In this document: positions 18,333 through 27,430 of the stretch, in pieces
Numbering within the stretch: the first letter of the stretch is position 1
Layout: each line of letters opens with the position of its first letter
Assembly (NCBI GenBank): GCA_964597315.1
Contig: CAZQXD010000001.1
Location: forward strand, 87,185-151,184
Origin: CAZQXD01 sp964597315
Lineage (GTDB): Bacteria; Pseudomonadota; Gammaproteobacteria; Competibacterales; Competibacteraceae
Length of the DNA: 64,000 nucleotides
Direction of reading: 5' to 3'
Notes under the pieces: model-generated
Seen by the model: the letters and a program-made list of their open reading frames with translations, nothing else
Told to the model about the DNA's origin: nothing
Databases searched by the model: none
Made by a program: the position numbers and the translations under genes

Positions 18333-18409
18333 CGATCCTGTCTCCCGTAACGCTTAAAAACCGGTGGCCATGGGACCCGGGAAGCCAGGGCCCTCTCTGG
18401 GAGGCAAGG

Positions 18410-18997
18410 TCAGAACGGGACAGCGAATTCCCGCAGCAGCTCGGCGGTCTCGTAGAGGGGCAGCCCCATCACGCCTGAGTAGCTGCCCTGAAGCTCGGCG
18501 ACAAACGCCGCCGCCCGGCCCTGGATAGCGTAACCGCCAGCCTTGTCCAGGGGCTCGCCGCTGTCCCAGTAGGCGATCCGCTCGGCATCATCGAGACGCC
18601 TGAACCGTACCCGGCTCTCCTGGACCCGCAGGCCGCGCCGCTCCTCTTCCACCAGGGCCACGGCGCTTAGCACGCTATGCCAGCGCCCGGATAGCTGGGC
18701 CAGCATGGCCAGGCCGTGGTCCCGGTCTCGGGGTTTGCCGAGGATGGCATCGCCCACCACCACTGCGGTATCGGCCCCCAACACCGGCCGGGGCGGCAGC
18801 GTACCTAGGGACCGCCAGCCCGCCTCGGCTTTGGCCTTGGCCAGGCGCGCCACGTAAGCGGCGGGTTGTTCCCCACTCAGGCGGGTCTCGTCCAGGTCCA
18901 TGCCGAACTGCTGGTGGATCACCCCGAGTTGCAACAGCAACTCGCGTCGTCGCGGCGAGGCGGAGGCCAGATAGAGTTTCGCTTCCCGGTTACCCAT
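18410..18997 (-). CDS. maf: Maf-family nucleoside triphosphate pyrophosphatase
   Basis: 195 aa. Maf/YhdE-type pyrophosphatase that hydrolyses dTTP/UTP and modified pyrimidine triphosphates. Signature LYLASASPRRRELLLQLGV at the N-terminus, RLAKAKAEAG, VLGADTAVVVGDAILGKPRD, and DKAGGYAIQGRAAAFV followed by SYSGVMGLPLYET. Neighbour of rng as in E. coli (yhdE-rng), 77 bases upstream of it. Divergent from kdsA. Confidence 0.95.
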   Translation of the reverse strand: MGNREAKLYLASASPRRRELLLQLGVIHQQFGMDLDETRLSGEQPAAYVARLAKAKAEAGWRSLGTLPPRPVLGADTAVVVGDAILGKPRDRDHGLAMLAQLSGRWHSVLSAVALVEEERRGLRVQESRVRFRRLDDAERIAYWDSGEPLDKAGGYAIQGRAAAFVAELQGSYSGVMGLPLYETAELLREFAVPF

Positions 18998-19123
18998 TTA
19001 ATACTCATCAGTATGGCCGTATCCGGGCAGGATAGCAGTCCCCGGCCCTGCCCGGGTAGCCGCTGGGCCGTGGCCGACCTATGCTGATGGGCAGACACGA
19101 CCGTTCGGACAGGAGCCTCGTTC

Positions 19124-19969
19124 ATGAACCAAAAGACCCTACAAGTGGGCAATATCACCATTTCCAACGAGCGGCCCATGGTGCTGTTCGGGGGTATGAA
19201 CGTGTTGGAGTCCCGGGATACGGCCCTGCGGGTGGCGGACCATTACAAGACCGTCACCGACCGCCTGGGCATCCCTTATGTGTTTAAGGCATCCTTCGAT
19301 AAAGCCAATCGCTCGTCCGTTGCCTCGTTCCGGGGTCCCGGCCTGGAGGAGGGACTGAAACTCTTTCAGGAGATCAAAGCCCGCTTTGGGGTGCCGCTGC
19401 TTACCGACGTCCACGAACCCTGGCAGGCGGCGCCGGTGGCCGAGGTGGTGGATATTATCCAGTTGCCGGCGTTCCTGTCCCGACAGACCGATCTGGTGGT
19501 GGCCATGGCCAAGACCGGCGCGGTCATCAACATCAAAAAAGCCCAGTTTCTAGCGCCCCAGGAAATGGGCCATATCCTGCAAAAATGCCGGGAAGCGGGC
19601 AACGATCAACTGATCCTTTGCGAGCGGGGCAGCAGCTTCGGCTACAACAACCTGGTGGTGGATATGCTGGCCTTCCCCATCATGAAAGCCTTCGGCTACC
19701 CGGTGTTCTTCGACGTGACCCACGCCCTGCAAATGCCCGGAGGGCGGGCCGATTCCGCCGGCGGGCGGCGGGCCCAGGTCACCGAACTGGCCAGGGCCGG
19801 GCTGTCCCAGGGTCTGGCCGGGCTATTCCTGGAAGCCCACCCGGACCCGGACCAGGCCCTGTGCGACGGTCCCTGCGCCCTGCGCCTGGAGCGGCTGGAG
19901 CCGTTTCTGCGCCAACTCAAGGCCCTGGATGATCTGATCAAAGCCCTTGAGCCACTGGATACCCGCTAG
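19124..19969 (+). CDS. kdsA: 3-deoxy-8-phosphooctulonate synthase
   Basis: Condenses arabinose-5-phosphate and PEP to Kdo-8-phosphate for lipopolysaccharide inner core, so the cell makes LPS. 281 aa, full length. Conserved segments: MVLFGGMNVLESRDTA, the Asn of GGMN at the position that is Cys in metal-dependent forms (so a metal-independent class), FKASFDKANRSS, GVPLLTDVHEP, and GLAGLFLEAHPDPDQALCDG. AGGAG lies 8 bases before the ATG. It is alone here, not in the usual pyrG-kdsA-eno cluster. Confidence 0.96.
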   Translation: MNQKTLQVGNITISNERPMVLFGGMNVLESRDTALRVADHYKTVTDRLGIPYVFKASFDKANRSSVASFRGPGLEEGLKLFQEIKARFGVPLLTDVHEPWQAAPVAEVVDIIQLPAFLSRQTDLVVAMAKTGAVINIKKAQFLAPQEMGHILQKCREAGNDQLILCERGSSFGYNNLVVDMLAFPIMKAFGYPVFFDVTHALQMPGGRADSAGGRRAQVTELARAGLSQGLAGLFLEAHPDPDQALCDGPCALRLERLEPFLRQLKALDDLIKALEPLDTR

Positions 19970-20013
19970 ACCCGAGACAGCCGGGAGGACGCCCCGTGTC
20001 GCGGCCCACCCAT

Positions 20014-21351
20014 TCAGCCCCCCGGCGGCCGGTAGTGCAAGCGTTGGCCCATAACGTAGGTTTCGGCCACCGCCCTATCGTCGCCCAGGGTCAGCAGGGC
20101 GAATAGTTTTTCCGTAAAGTCGGCGGCCTTGGCGCAGCGCCGGTCCAGCAAGGGCGTGGACCCCCAATCCAGAACCACGAAATCCGCCTCCTTGCCGGGA
20201 GCAAAATTGCCAATACGGTCGTCCAGATACAAGGCCCTGGCCCCGCCCAGGGTAGCCAGATATAACGCCCGGTAGGGGGACAGGCGCTGGCCTTGGAGTT
20301 GGGCCACTTTATAGCCCTCTTGCAGGGTCCGCAGCAGGCTGAAGCTGGCGCCCGCCCCCACGTCCGTGCCCATGCCCACCCGGATGCCGTGGCCACAGGC
20401 GCTGGCCAAATCGAACAGGCCGCTGCCCAGAAACAGATTGGAACCAGGGCAGAAGGCCATGGCGGCGCCGACGGCGGCCATGCGTTGGCGTTCGGTCTCG
20501 CTCAAATGGATGCAATGGGCGTACACGGAACGCTCCCGGACCAGACCAAAGCGGTCGTAGACATCCAGATAGCCCTGGCTCCAGGGAAACAACTTCGCCA
20601 CCCAGGCCACTTCCTCACGATTCTCAGCCATGTGGGTATGCACATAGACATCCGGGCATTCCGCCGCCAGCCGACCGGCCTGGCTGAGTTGGGCGTCGCT
20701 GGAGGTGGGGGCGAAGCGGGGGGTGATGGCATAGCCCAGTCGTCCCTGGCCGTGCCAGCGTTCGATCAGCGCCCGGCTGTCCCGGTAGGCGGTGTCTGGA
20801 TCGTCCCGCAGCCATTCCGGGCAGTTGCGGTCCATCAACACCTTGCCGGCCACCAGGCGCAACTGGCGCTCCTGGGCGGCCTCGAACAAGGCGTCCACGG
20901 AGGCCGGGTGGACGGTGCCGAACACCAGGGCGGTGGTAGTGCCGTTACGCAGCAGTTCGTCCAGAAAAAACTCCGCCACCTCCCCGGCATGGACCGGATC
21001 GGCAAAGCGCCGCTCGGTGGGAAACGCATAGCGGTTCAGCCATTCCAGAAGCTGCTCTCCGTAAGCGGCGATCATGTCCAACTGAGGATAGTGTACATGG
21101 GTATCGATAAACCCAGGCACGATCAACCGGCCCCGCCGATCATGCACCACGGTCCCCGCCGGTAGCCGCTCCAACAGCGCCGGGGCCGGTCCCAGGGCTT
21201 CGATCCGGCCCTGGCGAACCACCAACAGTCCGTCGTCCAAGTGTTCCCAGGCGCTCGGATCGTCTCCCTCGCCGGGGTCGTGGCGGCAGTGCAGCAGCGT
21301 AGCCCGGAAGACCTGGACGGTGTCGTTATACTGTGGCTCGGCTGGGTTCAC
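20014..21351 (-). CDS. guaD: Guanine deaminase
   Basis: Deaminates guanine to xanthine, the substrate of the xanthine dehydrogenase encoded just upstream. 445 aa, amidohydrolase fold. The zinc and catalytic residues lie in GFIDTHVHYPQLDM, VYVHTHMAENREEV (His), SVYAHCIHLSETE (His) and VGMGTDVGAGASFSLLRTL (Asp). Last gene of the minus-strand xdhA-xdhB-xdhC-guaD series, 80 bases after xdhC. Confidence 0.95.
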   Translation of the reverse strand: MNPAEPQYNDTVQVFRATLLHCRHDPGEGDDPSAWEHLDDGLLVVRQGRIEALGPAPALLERLPAGTVVHDRRGRLIVPGFIDTHVHYPQLDMIAAYGEQLLEWLNRYAFPTERRFADPVHAGEVAEFFLDELLRNGTTTALVFGTVHPASVDALFEAAQERQLRLVAGKVLMDRNCPEWLRDDPDTAYRDSRALIERWHGQGRLGYAITPRFAPTSSDAQLSQAGRLAAECPDVYVHTHMAENREEVAWVAKLFPWSQGYLDVYDRFGLVRERSVYAHCIHLSETERQRMAAVGAAMAFCPGSNLFLGSGLFDLASACGHGIRVGMGTDVGAGASFSLLRTLQEGYKVAQLQGQRLSPYRALYLATLGGARALYLDDRIGNFAPGKEADFVVLDWGSTPLLDRRCAKAADFTEKLFALLTLGDDRAVAETYVMGQRLHYRPPGG

Positions 21352-21431
21352 ATCAGCAGTCTCCGGGTGGTACTGGGCGCCAACCGCCCTTCCCTGAAAC
21401 CGGCGCCAATCTTGGATGCTCCGGGCCTACG

Positions 21432-22484
21432 TCAAGGCTGCGGCACGCCGGCCTCCCGATTCACCATGCGGTCGCGCACCTGCAACAGTTCGGCGGCCAC
21501 GGCCACGGCGATTTCTTCGGGCCGCTTGCCGACGATGCCGGGCACCCCGATGGGGCAGCTCAGCCGTCCCCAGTCATTGGCGGACAGGCCCTGGGCCAGC
21601 AACCGCCGCTCGAAGTTGCGGCGTTTGGACTCAGAGCCGATCAGGCCGCAATAGTTGCTATCGGCCCGGCGCAGCACCCGTTCTACGATGCGCTGGTCCA
21701 GGGGGTGGCTGTGGGTCATCACCAGCACATAACTCCCAGAGGGAATGGTGTCCACCATCGCCTCCGGGACCTCACGGACCCACATCCGTACATTGCCGGG
21801 AAGGTCCCGGGGGAACTGCTCTGGGCGGCTGTCTACCCAATCCACGGTGCAGTCCAGCCCCCCCAGCAGCCGCGCCAGCGCCCGACCCACATGACCGGCC
21901 CCGAACAGCACGATATGAAAATTCCGGGGCCGTTGCGGCTCCAGCAGCAGCGGCGGCAGGCCGTCAAGCTGGACCAGCCGGGCCTGTGTAGCCTCGTCGG
22001 CCAGCAGTTCCCGGGCCGCAGCATCGGCCTGTTTATCCCAGGCCGGATCGCCCAGACTGCCGTGGCCACCGCTGGCGTCCACCAGGCGCTTGGCCGCCGG
22101 GCCGTCGCCCCGGCTGACCAGCACCCCGGTCTGGCGGGTCTCACGCAGCCGAACCAACGCCTCGCTCCAATGGGGTGCTACTCCCATCAACGGTTCGAAC
22201 AGCACCGTCGCCACCCCTCCGCAGCACTGACCCAAGGCCGGTCCTAGGGGAAAGCGGCGCAGAGTGGCGTCCCCGGCCCCGTGGGCCAGCAGGCGCCGGG
22301 CCAGTTCCACGGCCTTGAACTCCAGGTTGCCGCCGCCGATGGTGCCCGCCACCTCGTCGGGACCGACCAGCAACTTGGCCCCGGTCTCCCGGGGGGTGGA
22401 GCCGCGGGTCTCGGCCACGGTCACCAGCACCCCACCCTGGCCGCCCTGGGCCAGATTTTGCACGGATTCCAGCCAATGGTTCAT
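21432..22484 (-). CDS. xdhC: Xanthine dehydrogenase accessory protein XdhC
   Basis: Molybdenum-cofactor insertion/sulfuration chaperone for xanthine dehydrogenase. 350 aa. The N-terminal XdhC/CoxI domain has VTVAETRGSTPRETGAKLLV and GTIGGGNLEFKAVELA, with the CCGG motif after GQ (GQCCGGVATVLFEP). The C-terminal Rossmann domain includes VLFGAGHVGRALARLLGGL and LVMTHSHPLDQRIVERVL. Its ATG overlaps the xdhB stop by four bases (ATGA), indicating translational coupling. Confidence 0.96.
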   Translation of the reverse strand: MNHWLESVQNLAQGGQGGVLVTVAETRGSTPRETGAKLLVGPDEVAGTIGGGNLEFKAVELARRLLAHGAGDATLRRFPLGPALGQCCGGVATVLFEPLMGVAPHWSEALVRLRETRQTGVLVSRGDGPAAKRLVDASGGHGSLGDPAWDKQADAAARELLADEATQARLVQLDGLPPLLLEPQRPRNFHIVLFGAGHVGRALARLLGGLDCTVDWVDSRPEQFPRDLPGNVRMWVREVPEAMVDTIPSGSYVLVMTHSHPLDQRIVERVLRRADSNYCGLIGSESKRRNFERRLLAQGLSANDWGRLSCPIGVPGIVGKRPEEIAVAVAAELLQVRDRMVNREAGVPQP

Positions 22485-24820
22485 GCGCTGGCCTCCTGTG
22501 TCGGCGCCTGCCCGGCCCGGGCGCGGATGTTCTCCACCGCCGCCAGCACCGCCTCGGGGGTGGCCGGGGCGTCGAGGCGGGGGCTGAACCGGTCATCGGC
22601 CACTCCGGCCACGGCGTCACGCAGGGCGTGAAACACCGAAAACGCCAGCATCAGGGGCGGTTCGCCCACGGCCTTGGAGCGGTGGATGGTGTCCTCCCGA
22701 TTGCTTGCGGACTTCAGCAGCCGCACCCGCAAGTCCAGGGGTACATCGGAGCAGGCGGGAATTTTGTACGTGGAAGGGGCGTGGGTTTTGAGTTCCCCCT
22801 CGGGGGTCCACCACAGCTCCTCGGAGGTGAGCCAGCCCACGCCCTGGATGAAGCCCCCCTCCACCTGGCCCAGGTCCAGGGCCGGGTTCAGGGAGCGGCC
22901 ACAGTCGTGGAGGATATCGACCCGGGATACCCGGTACTCCCCGGTGAGAGTGTCGATAATCACTTCGGCCACGGCTGCCCCATAAGCAAAGTAATAAAAA
23001 GGCCGACCCTTGAACGTGTCGCGGTCATAGTGGATCTTGGGGGTGCTGTAGAAGCCGGTGGCGGACAGGGACACTCGGGCGAAATAAGCCAGTTTCACCA
23101 ACTCGCCGAAGGACAGCTCCCGCTCCCCTACCCGCACCCGGTTGGCGGCGAAGCTCACTTGGGCTGCGGGCGTCTGGAAGTGCCGGGCGGCAAATGCCGT
23201 CAGCCGTTCCCTGAGGGTGCGGGCCGCCGCCTGGGCGGCCATGCCGTTGAGGTCGGCGCCGCTGGAGGCGGCCGTGGCCGAGGCGTTGGGCACTTTGCTG
23301 GTGTCGGTGGCGGTGATGCGAATCCGGTCTAGGTCGATGGCCAACTCCTGGGCCACCACCTGGATCACTTTGGTGTGCAGGCCCTGGCCCATTTCGGCGC
23401 CGCCGTGATTGAGCTGCACCGTGCCGTCCGTATAGATATGCAGCAGCGCCCCGGCCTGGTTCAGATGGGTGGTGGTGAAGGAGATGCCGAATTTCACCGG
23501 GGTCAGGGCCAGGCCCCGCTTGAGATAGGGGCTGTGGCGGTTGAATTCCCGCACGGCCTCCCGGCGTCGGGCGTAGTCGGCGCTGGACTCCAGCTCGGCC
23601 ACCAGTTCGTGGATGATAGTGTCCTCCACCACTTGACCGTAAGGGGTGATATTGCGCTCCCCCACCCCGTAAAAATTAATCTTGCGCACCGCCAGGGGGT
23701 CCCGGCCCAGATGCCGGGCGATCTCGTCCATGACGTGTTCGATGGCGAACATGCCCTGGGGACCGCCAAAACCCCGGAAGGCGGTATTGGACACGGTGTT
23801 GGTTTTGCAGCGGTGGGAGACGATGGTGACGTTATCTAGGAAGTAGCTGTTATCCACGTGGAACACCGCGCGGTCGTTCACGGCGCCGGACAGGTCAGCG
23901 GAATAACCGCAACGGGAGGCCAGCATGAACTCGATGCCCTGGATACGCCCCCGAGGGTCGAAGCCCACGGCGTAGTGGATCAGAAAATCGTGGCGCTTGC
24001 CCGTGAGCAGCATGTCCACGTCCCGATCCAGGCGCAGCTTGACGGGGCGGCGGGACTGCCAGGCCAGCAGGGCGGCGATACAGGCAATCTGGGCCGGCTG
24101 GGTCTCCTTGCCTCCGAAGCCGCCGCCCATGCGCCGACAAACCACGGTGATATCCTTGGAATGGACTCCCAGGGCCTGGGCCACCCGATGCTGCACCTCC
24201 CCCGGATGCTGGGTGGAGCTGTAAACCAGCATGGTCCCGTCCTCCTGGGGTACGGCCAGGGCGATCTGCCCTTCCAGATAGAAATGATCCTGCCCCCCTA
24301 ACCGCACCCGGCCTTGGAGCCGGTGGGGGGCGGCGGCCAGGGCGGCGCCGCTGTCGCCCCGGCGCACGGTCACTGTGGGCAGCACGTAGGACTGGCGCTC
24401 CAGGGCAGTTTCGATGTCCAGCACCGGCTCCAGGTCCTCGTAGTCCACCACCGCCAGGCGGGCGGCCCGACGGGCCTGGTCCACGGTTTTGGCGGCCACC
24501 CCGAACAGGGACTGGCCCTGGTACTGGACCCGCTGCCAGGCGAAGATGGGGTCATCGGCCACCACCGCCCCAAAATCGTTCTTGCCGGGCACGTCGGCGG
24601 CGCTCATCACCGCCACCACCCCGGGGGCGGAGCGCACCGGCTCCAGGTCCAGGCGGGCGATGCGGGCGTGGGGCCGGGCGCTCAAGCCCACGGCGGCGTG
24701 GAGAACGCCCCGAGGTTCTGGAATGTCGTCAATATAGGTGGCCTGCCCGGTAACGTGCAGATGGGCGCTATCGTGGCGCACAGGGGCGCCCACGGGACCC
24801 TGGCTCCTAAGGTCGGACAT
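22481..24820 (-). CDS. xdhB: Xanthine dehydrogenase, molybdopterin-binding subunit
   Basis: Large Mo-cofactor subunit oxidising hypoxanthine/xanthine to urate. 779 aa, standard for the two-subunit XdhAB type. MRMGGGFGGKE-type motif (CRRMGGGFGGKETQPAQIAC) near residue 230, FRGFGGPQGMFAIEHVMDEI, GGAEMGQGLHTKVIQVVAQ, and the catalytic Glu region SKAVGEPPLMLAFSV near the C-terminus. Starts 5 bases after the xdhA stop. Confidence 0.96.
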   Translation of the reverse strand: MSDLRSQGPVGAPVRHDSAHLHVTGQATYIDDIPEPRGVLHAAVGLSARPHARIARLDLEPVRSAPGVVAVMSAADVPGKNDFGAVVADDPIFAWQRVQYQGQSLFGVAAKTVDQARRAARLAVVDYEDLEPVLDIETALERQSYVLPTVTVRRGDSGAALAAAPHRLQGRVRLGGQDHFYLEGQIALAVPQEDGTMLVYSSTQHPGEVQHRVAQALGVHSKDITVVCRRMGGGFGGKETQPAQIACIAALLAWQSRRPVKLRLDRDVDMLLTGKRHDFLIHYAVGFDPRGRIQGIEFMLASRCGYSADLSGAVNDRAVFHVDNSYFLDNVTIVSHRCKTNTVSNTAFRGFGGPQGMFAIEHVMDEIARHLGRDPLAVRKINFYGVGERNITPYGQVVEDTIIHELVAELESSADYARRREAVREFNRHSPYLKRGLALTPVKFGISFTTTHLNQAGALLHIYTDGTVQLNHGGAEMGQGLHTKVIQVVAQELAIDLDRIRITATDTSKVPNASATAASSGADLNGMAAQAAARTLRERLTAFAARHFQTPAAQVSFAANRVRVGERELSFGELVKLAYFARVSLSATGFYSTPKIHYDRDTFKGRPFYYFAYGAAVAEVIIDTLTGEYRVSRVDILHDCGRSLNPALDLGQVEGGFIQGVGWLTSEELWWTPEGELKTHAPSTYKIPACSDVPLDLRVRLLKSASNREDTIHRSKAVGEPPLMLAFSVFHALRDAVAGVADDRFSPRLDAPATPEAVLAAVENIRARAGQAPTQEASA

Positions 24821-24825
24821 GGGGC

Positions 24826-26352
24826 TTATCTCCCATAGTCATAGACCTGGGTGGCGACGGCCTCGCCCTCCCGGGTCTCCAGATAGAACTTATACAGCAG
24901 ATTCCGGGCCACCTGGCGACGGTAATCACTGCTGGCCCGCATATCCGTGAGGGGTTCATAGTCCCGGTCCAGGGCGTCCATGGCGGCGCACACCGTGGCC
25001 TCGTCCCAGGCTTGCCCGGTCAGGGCCTGCTCGCAGGCCCCGGCCCGCTTGGGAATGGGGGCCATGCCCCCGTAGCAGACCCGGGCCTGCCGCACCCGAC
25101 CGGCCTCCAGGACCACCTGGTAGGCGCCGCAGACCGCCGAAATATCCTGATCGAAACGCTTGGACACTTTATAGACGCGCACCTGGCCCTCGCTCCTGGG
25201 CAAGGGGACGCGGATACGTTCCAGGAACTCCCCAGGTCGGCGGTCGGTTTTCCGGTAGGCCAGATAATAGTCCTCCAGGGGCAGTTCCCGGCGGGTCTGC
25301 CCCCGGCGCAGCACCAGGGCGGCGTCCAGGGCGATCAGCACCGGCAGGGCATCGCCGATGGGGGAGCCGTTGGCGATATTCCCCCCCAGGGTGCCGACAT
25401 TGCGGATCGGCGGCGAGGCGAAGCGGCGGAACAGGTCGGTCAGTTCCGGGTATTGGGCCACCAGCGCCGCCCCGGCGTCGGTGAGGCTTACCCCGGCGCC
25501 GATCTCCAGATGACCGTCGGTCACCCTCAGGGTCTTGAGTTCGGCCACCTTGCCCAGATAGATCACCGTGCCCAGGTCCCGGTACTGTTTGGTCACCCAC
25601 AGGCCCACGTCAGTGCCCCCGGCCAGCAGGCAGGCCTCCGGGTGAGCCTCGGCCAACTCTGCCAGGGCGGCCAGGCGGGTGGGGGCGAAAAAGCGCCGAT
25701 CCCCGTCCCCCAGGGTCAGGGTGTCCCGGCGGCGCAGGGCCTGAAGCAGTTCAATCGTCCGCCGCTCCCCGGTCCCCGGCTCTCGGCTCGGCTCGTGGCT
25801 AAAGGCGTGGTTCAGCCAGTGGGGGTCATCCGGGGTCGGGTCGGCAGAGTCGTACATACGCGCGGCGGCCTCGGCGATGGGCCGGTAGCCGGTGCAGCGA
25901 CACAGATTGCCGGCCAGGGCGTCGTTTACCGTGCGCCGGTCCGGCCGTTCCTGGGTCTTGTACAGGGCGAACAACGACATCACGAAACCAGGGGTGCAGA
26001 AGCCGCACTGGGAGCCATGGCAGTCCACCATCGCCCGCTGCACCGGGTGCGGGCGACCGTCCAGCCCGGCCAGGCTTTCCACGGTGAACAGGGCCTTGCC
26101 GTCCAGGGTGGGCACAAACTGGATACAGGCGTTGGCGGCCCGAAAGCGCAGCCGGTTTTGGTCGTCCAACTCCGCCAACACCACGGTACAGGCCCCGCAG
26201 TCCCCCTCGGCGCAGCCTTCCTTGGCGCCGGTGCGGCCCAGGTTCTCGCGCAGATAATCAAGTACGCTACGGGTAGGCTCCACCCCCTCCAGGGTAATGA
26301 CTTCGCCGTCCAGCACGAAGCGGACGCTATCCACGGCGGGGGTTCGGATCAT
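24826..26352 (-). CDS. xdhA: Xanthine dehydrogenase, FeS/FAD subunit
   Basis: Carries electrons from the Mo site to NAD. 508 aa. Two [2Fe-2S] domains: EGCAEGDCGACTVVLAE (~residues 43-60), then CHGSQCGFCTPGFVMSLFAL and GNLCRCTGYRPIAEAAA. A FAD-binding domain follows (ACLLAGGTDVGLWVTKQ, FASPPIRNVGTLGGNIANGS) and a CO-dehydrogenase flavoprotein C-domain ends the chain. GGGAGG lies about 8 bases before the ATG at 26352. The start overlaps the stop of a possible 24-codon upstream ORF. First catalytic gene of the operon. Confidence 0.96.
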   Translation of the reverse strand: MIRTPAVDSVRFVLDGEVITLEGVEPTRSVLDYLRENLGRTGAKEGCAEGDCGACTVVLAELDDQNRLRFRAANACIQFVPTLDGKALFTVESLAGLDGRPHPVQRAMVDCHGSQCGFCTPGFVMSLFALYKTQERPDRRTVNDALAGNLCRCTGYRPIAEAAARMYDSADPTPDDPHWLNHAFSHEPSREPGTGERRTIELLQALRRRDTLTLGDGDRRFFAPTRLAALAELAEAHPEACLLAGGTDVGLWVTKQYRDLGTVIYLGKVAELKTLRVTDGHLEIGAGVSLTDAGAALVAQYPELTDLFRRFASPPIRNVGTLGGNIANGSPIGDALPVLIALDAALVLRRGQTRRELPLEDYYLAYRKTDRRPGEFLERIRVPLPRSEGQVRVYKVSKRFDQDISAVCGAYQVVLEAGRVRQARVCYGGMAPIPKRAGACEQALTGQAWDEATVCAAMDALDRDYEPLTDMRASSDYRRQVARNLLYKFYLETREGEAVATQVYDYGR

Positions 26353-26423
26353 GCAGGCCGCCTCCCAGGGAACAAGGGGCAGCGGCGCGGGTTCAGAAGC
26401 CAGGACAGGAGCGGATGTTTCAT
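26349..26423 (-). CDS. Possible 24-codon leader ORF coupled to xdhA
   Basis: ATG at 26423 preceded by GAGGA at a workable distance. It encodes 24 residues (MKHPLLSWLLNPRRCPLFPG then RRPA) and its TGA overlaps the xdhA ATG (ATGA). The xdhA ribosome-binding site lies inside it. The overlap suggests translational coupling or leader-peptide control. No known family. The size means chance occurrence cannot be excluded. Confidence 0.35.
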   Translation of the reverse strand: MKHPLLSWLLNPRRCPLFPGRRPA

Positions 26424-26524
26424 GGCGTCCTCGCGGTGGTGGTCTGGGGTCTGTGTCGCGCTGCCGATTCGCCCCTCTAAAGGTGGGTCTGAACCCGGCT
26501 TTCGCGTCTTTACAAATTTAGAAT

Positions 26525-26538
26525 ACTGCCTTGGCAGT
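26525..26538. repeat. Inverted repeat upstream of the xdh operon
   Basis: ACTGCC-TT-GGCAGT, perfect 6-bp arms, 102 bases upstream of the candidate leader ORF and next to an AT-rich run (TTTACAAATTTAGAAT). Position and symmetry are compatible with an operator for the purine-catabolism operon. No regulator gene is adjacent. Confidence 0.35.
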
Positions 26539-26705
26539 CGGGGGTGGTAGCAGAGACGTTCAGCCGTGTGCCGCCGCAAAAGCAGCAGGGCGGCGCTCTG
26601 TTTGACAGTAATAAGAAGTTGGGGTTTCTGGCCTGTTACCGGTGTCCGCCGAGCTTCTTCCCTCAAAATATGCGCTGTTGCCGACAGACCAGCATGCCGT
26701 AGCCC

Positions 26706-26948
26706 TCATCCGGGCGGCTGGCGGGGCGTTCGACACAGCCGTGTACGACTGGGCAGGTCCGGGAATACGTCCCGATAATCCTGCTTGACCCTGCGGTAGA
26801 ACGCGCGGTTGCCCACGCCCTTGAGCGCAAAAAGCAGCGCCAGGGTCACCCCCTCGCTCGGCCACAGCCGAGCTTGAGGAGGTTTAATGCAATTCAGTCC
26901 CCGATCCAGGAAGCGATCGTCTACGGGGCAGAACAACTCGATGATCAA
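26706..26948 (-). pseudogene. N-terminal fragment of a DDE transposase (IS982-like)
   Basis: Eighty codons starting MIIELFCPVDDRFLDRG with the segment PQARLWPSEGVTLALLFALK and then RAFYRRVKQDYRDVFPDLPS. This matches the N-terminal helical region that precedes the catalytic core in IS982-like/ISNCY transposases. After RTRLCR the resemblance stops and the frame ends; the DDE core is absent. Upstream (26539-26705) I see nothing further of the element. Remnant only; the family name is tentative. Confidence 0.5.
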
Positions 26949-27361
26949 GTCCTATGGGGTCATGTGCGCCTCCGCCAACGGCAGGTGGGTGGTTCCTCCT
27001 ACCAAGGAGGTCGGCGTGCATGACCACATCAATCTCGATTTCTCCAACTAGCACCATTGGTTATTAGCAAAGCTGGATCAGGGCTTTGAAGGTGGTCGAC
27101 TATAAATCGAATACTTACAGCCAAAAATGCTGTAGTGCAGAAAAATTTTTATTATCAAAGCCCTGCAGCCATAGACCCATCTGCCCCGGCGCTACCTTCT
27201 CGGGTAGGCCTGTCCAGTAGCCACACCGCAGCGCTCGCAACCGGTCCCGAATAACCGCTGTTCCGTCACCCACAGGGCCAAGGGCGGCGCCTCGAAGACT
27301 TGGTGACGGAAATAGACACGAGCAGAAGATCACCACATGAGGCATGGGCGGTTCTCGGTAA
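26949..27361. other. Accessory debris without a recognisable gene
   Basis: A plus-strand frame ending at the TAG at 27049-27051 reads WVVPPTKEVGVHDHINLDFS, which looks protein-like but matches nothing I know and has no convincing start. The rest is AT-richer than the surrounding genes, with an AAAAATTTTT run near 27145. Minus-strand ORFs here have no family resemblance. Probably leftover sequence from past insertions. Confidence 0.4.
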
Positions 27362-27430
27362 AGCAGAAAGGGCCTGGTTGTGAGACCAGGAATACCCGCC
27401 CTTCAGGCCGGGGAAGAGATCAATGGGTAA
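27362..27430 (+). mobile_element. 3' end scar of a TnpB (IS200/IS605-type) element
   Basis: The plus frame from 27389 reads GIPALQAGEEING then TAA, the kind of tail seen at TnpB element right ends, where the DNA GGAATACCCGCCCTTCAGG also forms a degenerate palindrome (27394-27413). No upstream TnpB frame remains. The stop overlaps the end of the convergent methyltransferase gene. Evidence is motif resemblance only. Confidence 0.45.
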
